The notes under the pieces: generated by a model
What the model was told of the DNA's origin: nothing
Databases searched by the model: none
What the model saw: the letters and a program-made list of their open reading frames with translations, nothing else
Made by a program: the position numbers and the translations under genes
DNA from: Candidatus Bathyarchaeota archaeon
GTDB taxonomy: Archaea > Thermoproteota > Bathyarchaeia > Bathyarchaeales > Bathycorpusculaceae
Direction: 5' to 3'
DNA length: 13,505 nt
Assembly (NCBI GenBank): GCA_030673805.1
Contig: DAOVIH010000027.1
Coordinates: forward strand, 1-13,505
Shown: positions 5,860 to 12,941 of the stretch, piece after piece
Position numbering within the stretch: the first letter of the stretch is position 1
Layout of the letters: each line of letters starts with the position of its first letter

Positions 5860-8243
5860 AATTCACATCCACTACTTAGCGTTCCTTTCCAACTTTTGCG
5901 TAGTTCAGCAAGCCTAACATCTATAATGGTTTTCTGGTCTACTCCATAAACGGTTAGTTTCTTGTTCTTCTTGACTTTGCCTATTTTGGAAAAAATACTT
6001 GGTTCTAACGATGTTTCAAAATCTCTTCTGTTTTCTTCCGAAACCTCCACGAGAAAACGACTGTTTGATTCTGAGAATAGGAGTAAATCGTTGCGATTCA
6101 AGGCTTCCTTTGGAAGTAAGTTTAAGTCTAGTTCGATGCCATAGTCGCCAGCCATTGCCATTTCCGCTGCCGCTATTCCCAACCCACCTTCTGATAGATC
6201 GTGGCAGGCTCTTACAGTTCCTAGGTCAATGGCTTTAGTTATGGCTCTGAAGGTCTCTTTTGTCTGCATCGGGTACACTTTTGGGACATCTCTTCCTAGA
6301 AAGCCTTTGAGTCTGTAGTATTCTGAGCCACCTAGTTCACGACGGGTCTGCCCGACTACATATATTGAGTTATCTGGGGTTTTAACATCCATTGAAACCG
6401 TATCATGTATGTCAGGAATTATGCCTATTGCGGTTATCAAGAGAGTTGGGGTGACTGGACCCAGTGGTGATTCATTGTATAAACTGTCTTTTCCAGAGAT
6501 AAATGGAGTTCCGAAGGCTGTGGCGAAGTCGTAGCACGCCTCACAAGCCCTGACCAAGGCGCCTAACCTGTCAGGTTTTTCAGGATTTCCCCATGTGAAG
6601 TTGTCCAACAAAGAAATTTTGCGACCTCCAACCGCTAAATTGTTCCTTATTGCTTCATCGATGGCCGAAGCTGCCATCCAATAGGTGTCAACCTTTCCGT
6701 AGTTCGGATTCATTCCACAGGAGATCGTTAATCCTCTGTTTGATCCTTCTAAGGGTTTTATTACTGCAGCGTCGTTAGGTCCTCCATATGCTCCTTGTAG
6801 AGGTTTCAGAGTAGTATTTCCTTTCACCTCGTGGTCGTAGGTCCGTATTACACTCTCCTTGCTGGCTATGTTAGGCGCAGCCAAGAGTTGGAGCAGAGTT
6901 TCTGTAATGTTTTCAGGTTCGGGAAAGAAAGGTTCTTCGAGATTAGTTTTTTGAATGCTCGCGGATTTCACACTTTTCTTCGTCTTAAACAGGAATTGCA
7001 TGTTCAAGTCTGCAACTCTTTCTTTGTGAAAAACAAGTTTCAAGCGTTTTTCCAACGTTAATTTTCCAATAGCTGTAGCTTCAACCTCTTCTTTTTCGAA
7101 AGTTTCAAGGGCTTTTTCGAGGTTTTCTTTTGGAATTATCAGAAGCATTCGTTCTTGGGATTCTGAAAGAAAGATCTCCCATGGTGCTAAGCCAGGATCC
7201 TTGAGTGGTACCTTTTCAAGTTCAACTGTAGCGCCGCAGCCATAATTCTGAGCCGTTTCACCGACTGCCGATGATAATCCTCCTCCGCCCAAATCTGTTA
7301 TTGCCGAAGCGAGGTTAAGTTCTCGGATTTCGATTATAGCTCTTTTGAGTTTTTCTTCTTCGATGGGGTTTGCTATTTGCACTGCGGGTCTTGATATTTC
7401 CTCTGATTCTTCCGTAAGTTCGGCTGAAGCGAAAGTAACACCGTGGATGCCATCACGGCCTGTTTTTCCCCCTGCCAATAGGATAATATGGTTTGGTTGA
7501 GCGTTTTTTTTGAATTTCTTCAGGGGTAGTAAACCTATACATCCACAGAAGACAACTACGTTTCCTGTGTAGCTTTCATCGAAGTATATAGCGCCGTTTA
7601 CGGTGGGAATTCCCATGTTGTTTCCGTAGCTTCCTATTCCGCCTACAACTCCTGTATAAACGTACTTTGGATGCTTAACCCCGGAAGGAAGCTTATGGTA
7701 ATCAAAATCAAGAGGGCCGAAACCCAGAACATCTGTACAAGCGATGGGGTCAGCCCATACACCCAATACATCTCTGATAACTCCCCCTACTCCTGTAGCT
7801 GCCCCTCCGAATGGCTCTACAGCTGACGGATGATTATGAGTCTCCACCTTAACTGCAATACCATAATCTTGGTTGAAACGTATTATGCCTGCGTTATCCT
7901 CGAAAACTGATACACACCAAGGAGCGTTTATTTCTTCTGTGGCTCTAGATATGAACGTTTTGAAGAGACTATCGATCTCCTTTCCGTTAAAATGAATCTT
8001 TCCTTTGAAAGTCTTATGACAGCAATGTTCAGACCATGTTTGTGCAATAGTCTGGAGTTCTACATCAGTTGGACTTCTTTGTTCCTTGTTGAAATAAACC
8101 TGTACAGTTTTCATTTCTTCAGGGGACAATCCTAATCCCAGCTTGCGGCTTATTTCCAAGAGTTGCAGGCAGCTAGCTACACCAGTGTTGATTTCAACCA
8201 AGTTGAATGAGCCTTTTCTTCGAGTGTACAAACTCGAGGTCAT
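5856..8243 (-). CDS. purL: Phosphoribosylformylglycinamidine synthase, synthetase subunit (small PurL)
   Basis: PurL is the ATP-dependent catalytic subunit that turns FGAR into FGAM using ammonia from PurQ. At 795 residues it is the small PurL type that works with separate PurS and PurQ. Landmarks are SPEEMKTVQVYF at 40-51, AQTWSEHCCHKTFK with the conserved WSEHC at 70-74, VKVETHNHPSAVEPFGGAATG at about 131-151, DLGGGGLSSAVGE, a second-repeat segment GISGKDS-like (TPFISGKDSLYNE), and CHDLSEGGLGIAAAE. An N-terminal stretch of about 20 residues precedes the usual family opening (around NLVEI). The start is nevertheless well supported: GGAGG (8248-8252) lies 4 bases before the ATG, and this ATG overlaps the purS stop (ATGA). 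Order purS-purL-purQ with four-base overlaps indicates one transcript and matched subunit amounts. Confidence 0.95.
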   Translation of the reverse strand: MTSSLYTRRKGSFNLVEINTGVASCLQLLEISRKLGLGLSPEEMKTVQVYFNKEQRSPTDVELQTIAQTWSEHCCHKTFKGKIHFNGKEIDSLFKTFISRATEEINAPWCVSVFEDNAGIIRFNQDYGIAVKVETHNHPSAVEPFGGAATGVGGVIRDVLGVWADPIACTDVLGFGPLDFDYHKLPSGVKHPKYVYTGVVGGIGSYGNNMGIPTVNGAIYFDESYTGNVVVFCGCIGLLPLKKFKKNAQPNHIILLAGGKTGRDGIHGVTFASAELTEESEEISRPAVQIANPIEEEKLKRAIIEIRELNLASAITDLGGGGLSSAVGETAQNYGCGATVELEKVPLKDPGLAPWEIFLSESQERMLLIIPKENLEKALETFEKEEVEATAIGKLTLEKRLKLVFHKERVADLNMQFLFKTKKSVKSASIQKTNLEEPFFPEPENITETLLQLLAAPNIASKESVIRTYDHEVKGNTTLKPLQGAYGGPNDAAVIKPLEGSNRGLTISCGMNPNYGKVDTYWMAASAIDEAIRNNLAVGGRKISLLDNFTWGNPEKPDRLGALVRACEACYDFATAFGTPFISGKDSLYNESPLGPVTPTLLITAIGIIPDIHDTVSMDVKTPDNSIYVVGQTRRELGGSEYYRLKGFLGRDVPKVYPMQTKETFRAITKAIDLGTVRACHDLSEGGLGIAAAEMAMAGDYGIELDLNLLPKEALNRNDLLLFSESNSRFLVEVSEENRRDFETSLEPSIFSKIGKVKKNKKLTVYGVDQKTIIDVRLAELRKSWKGTLSSGCEL

Positions 8244-8491
8244 TGTGCCTCCTCGATGAAGATTGCGTAATTGTCCTTAGTTGGATTTGCCAGCAATCTC
8301 TTGCACATTTCTTCCGTTTTGTTTCGAGCTTCGCTGTGAGTTTGGGCTTCGAGAAGGATTGTGTAAACTTTGCTTACGCATACTTCTTCAATTTTGTAGC
8401 CCAGTTCTCTGAGCAAACTTCCAGTCGTTTCGCCTTCTGGGTCACTGTGCCCCGGCTTGAGTTTAACTTCTACTCTTGCGAAGTATTTCAT
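8240..8491 (-). CDS. purS: Phosphoribosylformylglycinamidine synthase, PurS subunit
   Basis: PurS is the small structural subunit that bridges PurL and PurQ in the FGAM synthetase complex of archaea and Gram-positive bacteria. The 83-residue length is typical. The opening KYFARVEVKLKPGHSDPEGE matches the family pattern (V-V-LK-GVLDPQG), followed by LLRELGYKIEEV. The usual (R)xGK segment reads VSKVYTI, a moderate departure. No Shine-Dalgarno sequence lies before the ATG. A box A-like TTTAAAT centred about 27 bases upstream would place the transcript start at or very near the ATG, so the message may be leaderless. It overlaps purL by ATGA. Confidence 0.9.
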   Translation of the reverse strand: MKYFARVEVKLKPGHSDPEGETTGSLLRELGYKIEEVCVSKVYTILLEAQTHSEARNKTEEMCKRLLANPTKDNYAIFIEEAQ

Positions 8492-8512
8492 AGGCTAAAT
8501 TTGAATTTAAGG

Positions 8513-8523
8513 GGATTTAAACG
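8513..8523 (-). promoter_or_regulatory. Candidate box A promoter for purS-purL-purQ
   Basis: Reading on the - strand, GTTTAAATC lies in the 56-base gap between purM and purS. The TTTAAA core (8516-8521) is centred about 27 bases before the A of the purS start codon, the normal box A to transcription-start distance. With no ribosome site in front of purS this suggests a leaderless transcript independent of purM. The site is predicted from sequence only. Confidence 0.45.
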
Positions 8524-8547
8524 CTTTTATCACAAACAAGCAAAGTT

Positions 8548-9630
8548 CTAGTCCAGAACAATTCGTTTGTCCTCGTGGAGTATTTCCACTCTTCCCGTTT
8601 TCGTTACCTTTCCTATACGTTCACTCTGCGTTCCCGCTTTTTCAAACACGCTAATCGCTTTAGCCTCGTCTATTCTGTCTATTATCACAGCAAATCCCCA
8701 CCCCATGTTGAAGGTTCTAAACATTTCCTCATCGGTTATCGCCCCGCCCAGATCCTTAGCTGTTTCTTGGATCAATTTGAAGATAGGCTGCGGTTTCAGA
8801 TTATGGAATCTGAAACCTATGCCTGGTGAAAAACGTGACAGATTTTTAAATTTAAGGTAAGCATCACCAGTTATGTGCACAGCAGCTTTCACCCTCACTG
8901 TTTTTGCGATTTCAAGGAGAGGTTTCACATAGATTCTTGTAGGCTCTAAAACCTCATAAACCACTTCTTTGTTTAGGCCATCTATGATTTCATCGGCTTC
9001 GTATCTCCCTCCCCACTGCTTAAAAAGGATTTTCCTCGCGAGACTTATGCCATTGCTGTGCAATCCGGAACTTCTCAGGCCAATTATAAGATCGTCAGAC
9101 TCGATATTTTTTCCATCGATAATCTTTTCCTCCGGTACTTGGCCTACTGCTGCTACTATCATGTCAAAACCCGTGCCTTCTGTGAGACCTCTTATAACTT
9201 CGTTTACATCACCTATTTCTCCGCCAGTAACCGGACAACCGGCTTCGTCGGCGCCTTTGGCTATGCCCTTAAGCCATTCTCGGGTTAGTTTAGGATCGGA
9301 AATTTGGGCATGGACGTTATCGGCGATTGCAAGAGGCGTGGCTCCGGAACGTATGACATCGTTGACAGCCATTGCGACAGCATCTATGCCTATAGTGTCA
9401 TAACTCTCTGCCAATTGTGCCAATAGCACTTTGGTTCCAACTCCCTCTATTACCAAGTCCAAATAACGGTTCTTATTGATCGGAAAGATGTTTCCGTAGG
9501 GCAAATGGACTATCGGACCAAAGGAGCTGAACTTATACGTCTCTGAGAGCATTTTCAGTCCTTCCTTGGATTTTGCTCTGAGTTTTCTGTCTACACCTGC
9601 ACCTGCATAGGTGAAATCCCGAGTCATCAT
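8548..9630 (-). CDS. purM: Phosphoribosylformylglycinamidine cyclo-ligase (AIR synthetase)
   Basis: PurM closes the imidazole ring, converting FGAM to AIR with ATP, the step after PurSQL. The family marks are FTYAGAGVDR near the N terminus, EGVGTKVLLAQ with the GVGTK motif, the block GIDAVAMAVNDVIRSGATPLAIAD (canonical GID-VAM-VNDV--GA-PL), and PVTGGEIGDV (canonical VTGGETAEMP). The C-terminal half includes TGDAYLKFKNLSRF and EMFRTFNMGWGF. A longer frame begins with TTG at 9642, but GGAG at 9637-9640 sits inside that extension, 6 bases before the ATG at 9630, and the family N terminus starts there. I therefore choose ATG 9630 (360 residues); ATG 9627 is equally possible. The gene lies 56 bases upstream of purS on the same strand and may have its own promoter or share one. 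Confidence 0.93.
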   Translation of the reverse strand: MMTRDFTYAGAGVDRKLRAKSKEGLKMLSETYKFSSFGPIVHLPYGNIFPINKNRYLDLVIEGVGTKVLLAQLAESYDTIGIDAVAMAVNDVIRSGATPLAIADNVHAQISDPKLTREWLKGIAKGADEAGCPVTGGEIGDVNEVIRGLTEGTGFDMIVAAVGQVPEEKIIDGKNIESDDLIIGLRSSGLHSNGISLARKILFKQWGGRYEADEIIDGLNKEVVYEVLEPTRIYVKPLLEIAKTVRVKAAVHITGDAYLKFKNLSRFSPGIGFRFHNLKPQPIFKLIQETAKDLGGAITDEEMFRTFNMGWGFAVIIDRIDEAKAISVFEKAGTQSERIGKVTKTGRVEILHEDKRIVLD

Positions 9631-9672
9631 TTGTTTCTCCAATTCAGTTTGATCGCTATGAATTATCTTTTC

Positions 9673-9686
9673 AAGTTAATAAGAGA
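9673..9686 (-). promoter_or_regulatory. Weak candidate box A for purM
   Basis: On the - strand CTCTTATTAACTTG carries an AT-rich TTATTAA core about 48 bases before the purM ATG. That would give a 5' leader of roughly 20-25 bases holding the GGAG ribosome site at 9637-9640. The match to a box A is weak and rests on position only. Confidence 0.25.
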
Positions 9687-9731
9687 TAACAATTTTGTTT
9701 GAGCTAAAGCCTTTTTCTGCGGGGACTGGAG

Positions 9732-9745
9732 AAAAGTTTAATTTA
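9732..9745 (+). promoter_or_regulatory. Candidate box A promoter for tRNA-Gly
   Basis: AAAAGTTTAATTTA on the + strand is an AT-rich box A-like element about 40-45 bases upstream of the mature tRNA 5' end. Transcription would start roughly 25 bases downstream of it, leaving a short leader for RNase P to remove. It stands out against the less AT-rich bases just before it. Confidence 0.35.
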
Positions 9746-9781
9746 GGTTTTTCTTTGCTATGGTTGAGCCAACACTCTAGC

Positions 9782-9855
9782 GCGGTCGTAGTCTAGTTTG
9801 GCTAGGACACCGGCCTCCCACGCCGACAACCCGGGTTCAAATCCCGGCGACCGCA
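9782..9855 (+). tRNA. tRNA-Gly (anticodon CCC)
   Basis: The sequence folds as a full cloverleaf. The acceptor stem GCGGTCG (9782-9788) pairs with CGACCGC (9848-9854) and is followed by discriminator A at 9855. The D arm stem is GTCT/GGAC. The anticodon arm CCGGC/GCCGA has loop CTCCCAC with anticodon CCC at 9817-9819, reading GGG (Gly). The T arm CCGGG-TTCAAAT-CCCGG is perfect. The anticodon stem has a C-A mismatch at 27-43 (9810/9826), and the variable region is four bases. No CCA is encoded, as is common in archaea, and there is no intron. It lies between purM and the beta-helix gene and is read opposite to both. Confidence 0.96.
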
Positions 9856-9872
9856 TATAAGCCAACACCACA

Positions 9873-9883
9873 TTTTGTTTTTT
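9873..9883 (+). terminator. Probable oligo-T terminator of tRNA-Gly
   Basis: TTTTGTTTTTT begins 17 bases after the tRNA 3' end on the same strand. Oligo-T tracts act as archaeal terminators without a required hairpin, so this is the likely end of the tRNA transcript. Confidence 0.45.
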
Positions 9884-9977
9884 ATGAAGGCTGGCATCCT
9901 CTAGCGCTTAGAGCGGTACGATAAAAACAATTTATCCTTAGGGTCAAGAAAACTTTGGGGCAAACGAGCACAGAGTA

Positions 9978-11645
9978 TTAGTTTTCCTTTTCGGGTTGTT
10001 TTCGTTTTTTAATAATTATTACTGCTAAAGCGATTATCACTATGACTATTATTGCCACTGCTACTACAATCGTTGGAAAAACTGCTTGAGTGTTTATGTT
10101 GAAATAGACTACTTCGGAGATTCCAGTGTTTCCTTCAGTATCTGTTGCGTGAACGACTATGTTGTATGAGCCATCCACAAACGGGGATAGACTTACGTTA
10201 CCCACGATTGGAACGGTGTTTTCACCGTTCAGGCTATAGCCTATCCATGAGGTGGCCCTATCCACAGTGAAAATTAAGTTTATGCTGTCTTGGGTGTAAG
10301 TCGTGTTTTCTGGGGAAATAATAGAAATCACCGGCGCAACTTCGTCCGGGACACCATAAAACGGTCCTAGGGGATAATTGTCTTTGTTGCTGAGGCTGAT
10401 ACTAAAAGGTGTATCTCCGATACCGTCACTTCCAGGTTGGTCTTGGTTTGGTCCACTCTTTTCATCTATACCTGTGTAATCACTCCAGTGATTGCCACCT
10501 AAGGGATACCCCGCATCCCAGATGTTGAGTGAGGGTGCATAAGACTGATCATCCATGTTGACATCGTAGACCTGATTACTATTCTCGACAAAGCGATTTC
10601 CATAAAGAATGTTGTTTGAAGCTTCACGAACAACCACTCCTCCAAAGTTATTGCCTGTTATATTGTTCTCTATTATCATGTTGGCGGATGATGCAAAAAG
10701 TGTTATGCCATTGTTGTTTCCAGTTATGTTATTTCTAGAAATACTGTTGCTTTGTGAGTTCTGGGTTATCTTGATGCCTCCATAGTTGCCTTTTATGTTG
10801 TTGTTCAAAACTGTGTTTTCGGAACAGGAAAAAAGCCATATCCCATCAAGATTATCTGTCAAGGTGTTTTCAGCGATTGTTACGCTTGTTGTGTAAGCCA
10901 TCATTATGCCTTGTCCGTTGTTAGATAACTCTAGATCTTGAATGGTGGCTCCTGTGCAATTAACTAGTGCTAGAAAGCCTATGTTAGGATATCTATTTGA
11001 ATCAATTACCAAATTGCTCCCATTGACTAAATAATACGTATTCTTGCCATCAACAGTGTTTGAACTTTCAACTTGATGAGCAAAATGTGAAAGTTCATTG
11101 CCGTAAACAACGAAGTTGAAAGAATTTCCTTCCATTTTGTTATTTTGTATTTTGCTATTCGAGGATGAATCAATGTAAATTCCATAATTGGAACTTCTCA
11201 CTTCATTTCCTTCTATGGTATTTCCATTTGAAGATTGCTGAATGGTTATTCCGTATCCAGCCGATATCTTGTTTTCTGCAATTAAGCTGTTCGAGGAACC
11301 CACGAGATTTATTCCAAAATAAAAACCTCTGATTCCCAAGTTCCTGATTGTTACGTTACTCCTACCTGTCAAGTCAATTCCTACTTCTCCTCCACCTTCA
11401 AGCGTGTACCCTGCTCCATCAACTATGATGTTATCCATCAATACCACAATTGAATAGTCGAGTATGTTTTCTGTGAAAACGTATAAATTGCCATCTTTTT
11501 GAATTGGCGCTGTTTCTGGGCTAATCCCTTCAGGAGCAATATAAATGATTTCAGAATACTGTGAGTCAACCGTTTTCATACCTACAACAAAGAGTGATAA
11601 TGTGCATAACAACAAAAGAGGTATGATGGCTTTTGCTTTTATCAT
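9978..11645 (-). CDS. Secreted, membrane-anchored parallel beta-helix (NosD-like) surface protein
   Basis: The 555-residue product has an N-terminal signal sequence (about 1-28: KAK, then IIPLLLLCTLSLFVVG). A right-handed beta-helix follows at about 70-365, built of repeats of the form N-xI-xNN-I-GN-xGI-x-xx-SSxN. A conserved GNHWSDYTGID element at 384-394 with SDGIGDTPF comes next, as in archaeal NosD/periplasmic copper-binding-like proteins. An Ig-like or PKD-like segment spans about 437-517 (APVISIISPENTTY to VVYFNI). The C terminus has one transmembrane helix (about 523-545) and a basic cytoplasmic tail KKRKQPEKEN. The topology is therefore outside-facing, anchored by the C terminus. Such proteins may bind or cut polysaccharides or act in the cell surface; no catalytic residues can be assigned and no copper role is implied. 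GGGGAG lies 5 bases before the ATG. It is a single gene without operon partners. Confidence 0.85.
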   Translation of the reverse strand: MIKAKAIIPLLLLCTLSLFVVGMKTVDSQYSEIIYIAPEGISPETAPIQKDGNLYVFTENILDYSIVVLMDNIIVDGAGYTLEGGGEVGIDLTGRSNVTIRNLGIRGFYFGINLVGSSNSLIAENKISAGYGITIQQSSNGNTIEGNEVRSSNYGIYIDSSSNSKIQNNKMEGNSFNFVVYGNELSHFAHQVESSNTVDGKNTYYLVNGSNLVIDSNRYPNIGFLALVNCTGATIQDLELSNNGQGIMMAYTTSVTIAENTLTDNLDGIWLFSCSENTVLNNNIKGNYGGIKITQNSQSNSISRNNITGNNNGITLFASSANMIIENNITGNNFGGVVVREASNNILYGNRFVENSNQVYDVNMDDQSYAPSLNIWDAGYPLGGNHWSDYTGIDEKSGPNQDQPGSDGIGDTPFSISLSNKDNYPLGPFYGVPDEVAPVISIISPENTTYTQDSINLIFTVDRATSWIGYSLNGENTVPIVGNVSLSPFVDGSYNIVVHATDTEGNTGISEVVYFNINTQAVFPTIVVAVAIIVIVIIALAVIIIKKRKQPEKEN

Positions 11646-11706
11646 AGTGTCTCCCCATTTTCTTGCGTAGGTTGGTCTTTCGCTTTTCCAGAAAGCGTCT
11701 CACAAC

Positions 11707-11720
11707 TCCAAAATTTTGGA
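11707..11720. repeat. 14-base perfect palindrome upstream of the beta-helix gene
   Basis: TCCAAAATTTTGGA is self-complementary. On the - strand it lies directly downstream of a TTAAAT box A-like core and about 62-75 bases before the beta-helix start codon. That is a sensible place for a dimeric repressor to bind between box A and the transcript start. AT-rich palindromes also arise by chance, so the regulatory reading is weak. Confidence 0.3.
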
Positions 11721-11729
11721 TTTAAGACC
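11720..11729 (-). promoter_or_regulatory. Candidate box A for the beta-helix protein gene
   Basis: On the - strand GTCTTAAATC gives a TTAAAT core that would start transcription near 11697, leaving a leader of about 50 bases with GGGGAG before the ATG. A second candidate, AAAAAGTTTAATAG at 11778-11791, lies further up and would give a leader of about 110 bases. I cannot choose between them. Confidence 0.3.
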
Positions 11730-11793
11730 CATATCATGATACTTCTTTCCCAAATACCACTAAAGTCAAGTTCTGCACTATTAAACTTTTTTT

Positions 11794-11964
11794 TCAAAAT
11801 TCTACCCCAATGTTAGAGTCAATCCAAAGACGCCAATTTCCAATTGACACGGCAAGATCATCAAGAACTAAAACCAGACTCTGGTTCCAAAGGATATTCC
11901 GTTGACTTTCAGGGGGATCGATATCCTCCCAGTTAAACAAAATTGATCTGAAGGAGGCCACCAA
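11794..11964 (-). CDS. Doubtful 56-residue open frame, unknown
   Basis: A short - strand frame opens at TTG 11964 (or GTG 11961) and ends at TGA 11794-11796. Its product contains protein-like segments such as FNWEDIDPPESQRN and VLDDLAVSIGNWRLW, with a balanced composition. I do not recognise a family. There is no Shine-Dalgarno sequence. A TTTAAA box A-like element at 12005-12010, which reads the same on both strands, lies about 44 bases upstream. It could be a small gene, a relic of a larger one, or a chance open frame; chance is the default view. Confidence 0.15.
   Translation of the reverse strand: MVASFRSILFNWEDIDPPESQRNILWNQSLVLVLDDLAVSIGNWRLWIDSNIGVEF
11872..11886. repeat. 15-base palindrome AACCAGA-C-TCTGGTT
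   Basis: Two perfect 7-base arms flank a single C. It lies in the middle of the divergent intergenic region, about 120-135 bases upstream of the likely box A of the inositol monophosphatase gene. It overlaps the doubtful short open frame on the other strand. It could be an operator or simply a chance inverted repeat. Confidence 0.25.
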
Positions 11965-12002
11965 GGGAAGATTTGAGGTTCAACCAACCCATCATAATCA
12001 CC

Positions 12003-12012
12003 TCTTTAAATA
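12003..12012 (+). promoter_or_regulatory. Candidate box A for the inositol monophosphatase gene
   Basis: TCTTTAAATA matches the archaeal box A pattern well. Transcription would start near 12035, leaving a leader of about 70 bases. That leader holds an unused AGGAGGGAG (12051-12059) 46 bases before the start codon, besides the working AAGGAT at 12095-12100. The TTTAAA core is symmetric and could also serve the - strand. Confidence 0.4.
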
Positions 12013-12105
12013 CCTCTTGGTTTAAGGCGAAATTTGAAATGGTTTTTTAAAGGAGGGAGTATACCTTTTATCAACTCGAGTTATGATTGAATAGAAGGAT
12101 TCTCA

Positions 12106-12933
12106 ATGTCGTCTCAAATCGGTTGGTTAGAAGTTTTAAATCTCTGCAAAGATAGAGTGAAAGATAATATTCGACCTCTTTTCAAGACTTTAAGTGCCCC
12201 TCAGCCCGATTTGGGGATAGGAGCTGGGGGTGACCCAGTTAAACTGGTGGATTTGGCTGCGGAAAAAGCTATAATCAGCACTCTGCAGGGAAACGGTATT
12301 TCTTTCACGCTTATAAGCGAAGAATCCGGGATAAAGGAATACGGAAAAACTCCAAGTCAATCTTACGTGACGGTAGATCCTATCGATGGCACAACAAACT
12401 TGGTTCGTGGAGTTCCCTTCTACTGTTCTTCCATTGCGGTTTCATATGAGCCAACAATTTCTGCGGTCCACTCAGCTTTGGTAACCGACCTCTTTCACGA
12501 TATAACCTATACCGCTATGGCCGGTAAAGGTTCCTACCGCAATGGCTCCAAAATTGGCACCTCCCAAGTTATGTCTATGGAAGAAGCAGTTATCGGATTA
12601 GACCTGAACACACTCAAAGTAAGGGAAATTGCTCCCCAAATCACCAACTTGATTCAAAACACCAAGCACATACGGCATTTCGGTGCAAACGCCCTTGAAA
12701 TCTGCTATGTAGCTGACGGTACAACTGATGCCTTCGTAGATATTCGAGGAAAACTCCGAACAACAGACATGGCAGCAGGCTACCTAATCGCGAAGGAAGC
12801 AGGTGGAGTAATCACCAAGCCCAATGGAAGCGAATTCGATGCTGAATTAAGCCCTAAGACACGGGTGGCTTTCATAGTAGCTGGAAACCACTCGATTCAC
12901 AACACTATTCTCGATTATTTAACTGCCATATAG
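12106..12933 (+). CDS. Inositol monophosphatase-family protein (archaeal IMPase/FBPase type)
   Basis: The 275-residue product belongs to the metal-dependent, lithium-sensitive-type phosphatase superfamily. Archaeal members commonly hydrolyse both inositol-1-phosphate and fructose-1,6-bisphosphate. Motifs in order are GAGGDPVKLVDLAAEKA (39-55), the metal ligands Glu72-Glu73 in ISEESG, the signature DPIDGTTN at 91-98 (Asp91 and Asp94), and RTTDMAAGYLIAKEAGG, where Asp221 fits the last metal ligand of the usual WD-AAG motif. The length is normal and all ligands are present, so the gene looks functional. AAGGAT (12095-12100) sits 5 bases before the ATG. Its role is either inositol lipid precursor synthesis or gluconeogenesis; the sequence alone cannot say which. 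Eight bases after its stop begins the broken phosphoesterase, which was probably once in the same operon. Confidence 0.9.
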   Translation: MSSQIGWLEVLNLCKDRVKDNIRPLFKTLSAPQPDLGIGAGGDPVKLVDLAAEKAIISTLQGNGISFTLISEESGIKEYGKTPSQSYVTVDPIDGTTNLVRGVPFYCSSIAVSYEPTISAVHSALVTDLFHDITYTAMAGKGSYRNGSKIGTSQVMSMEEAVIGLDLNTLKVREIAPQITNLIQNTKHIRHFGANALEICYVADGTTDAFVDIRGKLRTTDMAAGYLIAKEAGGVITKPNGSEFDAELSPKTRVAFIVAGNHSIHNTILDYLTAI

Positions 12934-12941
12934 GGCCAATT

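Larger units (their letters stand above)
11646..12105. other. 460-base divergent intergenic region
   Basis: This stretch separates the - strand beta-helix gene from the + strand inositol monophosphatase gene and must hold both promoters. It contains a 6-bp hairpin CGCTTT/AAAGCG (11681-11697), a 14-base perfect palindrome (11707-11720), a 15-base palindrome (11872-11886), a GGATAT/ATATCC pair 23 bases apart (11892-11926), box A candidates on both strands, and a doubtful 56-codon open frame on the - strand (11794-11964). No tRNA, CRISPR repeat or insertion sequence ends were seen in it. Confidence 0.7.

Noticed and set aside
8969..9403. 144-codon + strand frame across purM
   Set aside because: It is antisense to conserved PurM motifs and is rich in Ser/Pro/Ile with no family resemblance.
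9782..9855. tRNA-Gly as an integration site for a mobile element
   Set aside because: No integrase gene and no repeated copy of the tRNA 3' end (CCGGGTTCAAATCCCGG) were seen elsewhere in the window.
10600..11400. Repeated short motifs suggesting a direct DNA repeat or CRISPR array
   Set aside because: The periodicity comes from beta-helix coils (GN/NN/SSxN turns) in the encoded protein. Units are imperfect at DNA level, without constant repeats or unique spacers.
11892..11926. GGATAT ... ATATCC inverted pair as a structured RNA or attachment site
   Set aside because: The arms are only 6 bases with a 23-base loop, and no partner copy or integrase gene is present. Chance is sufficient.
12051..12059. 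AGGAGGGAG as the ribosome site of an unannotated small gene
   Set aside because: No start codon at suitable spacing opens a frame of useful length; the nearest ATG (12083) is followed by a stop after three codons.
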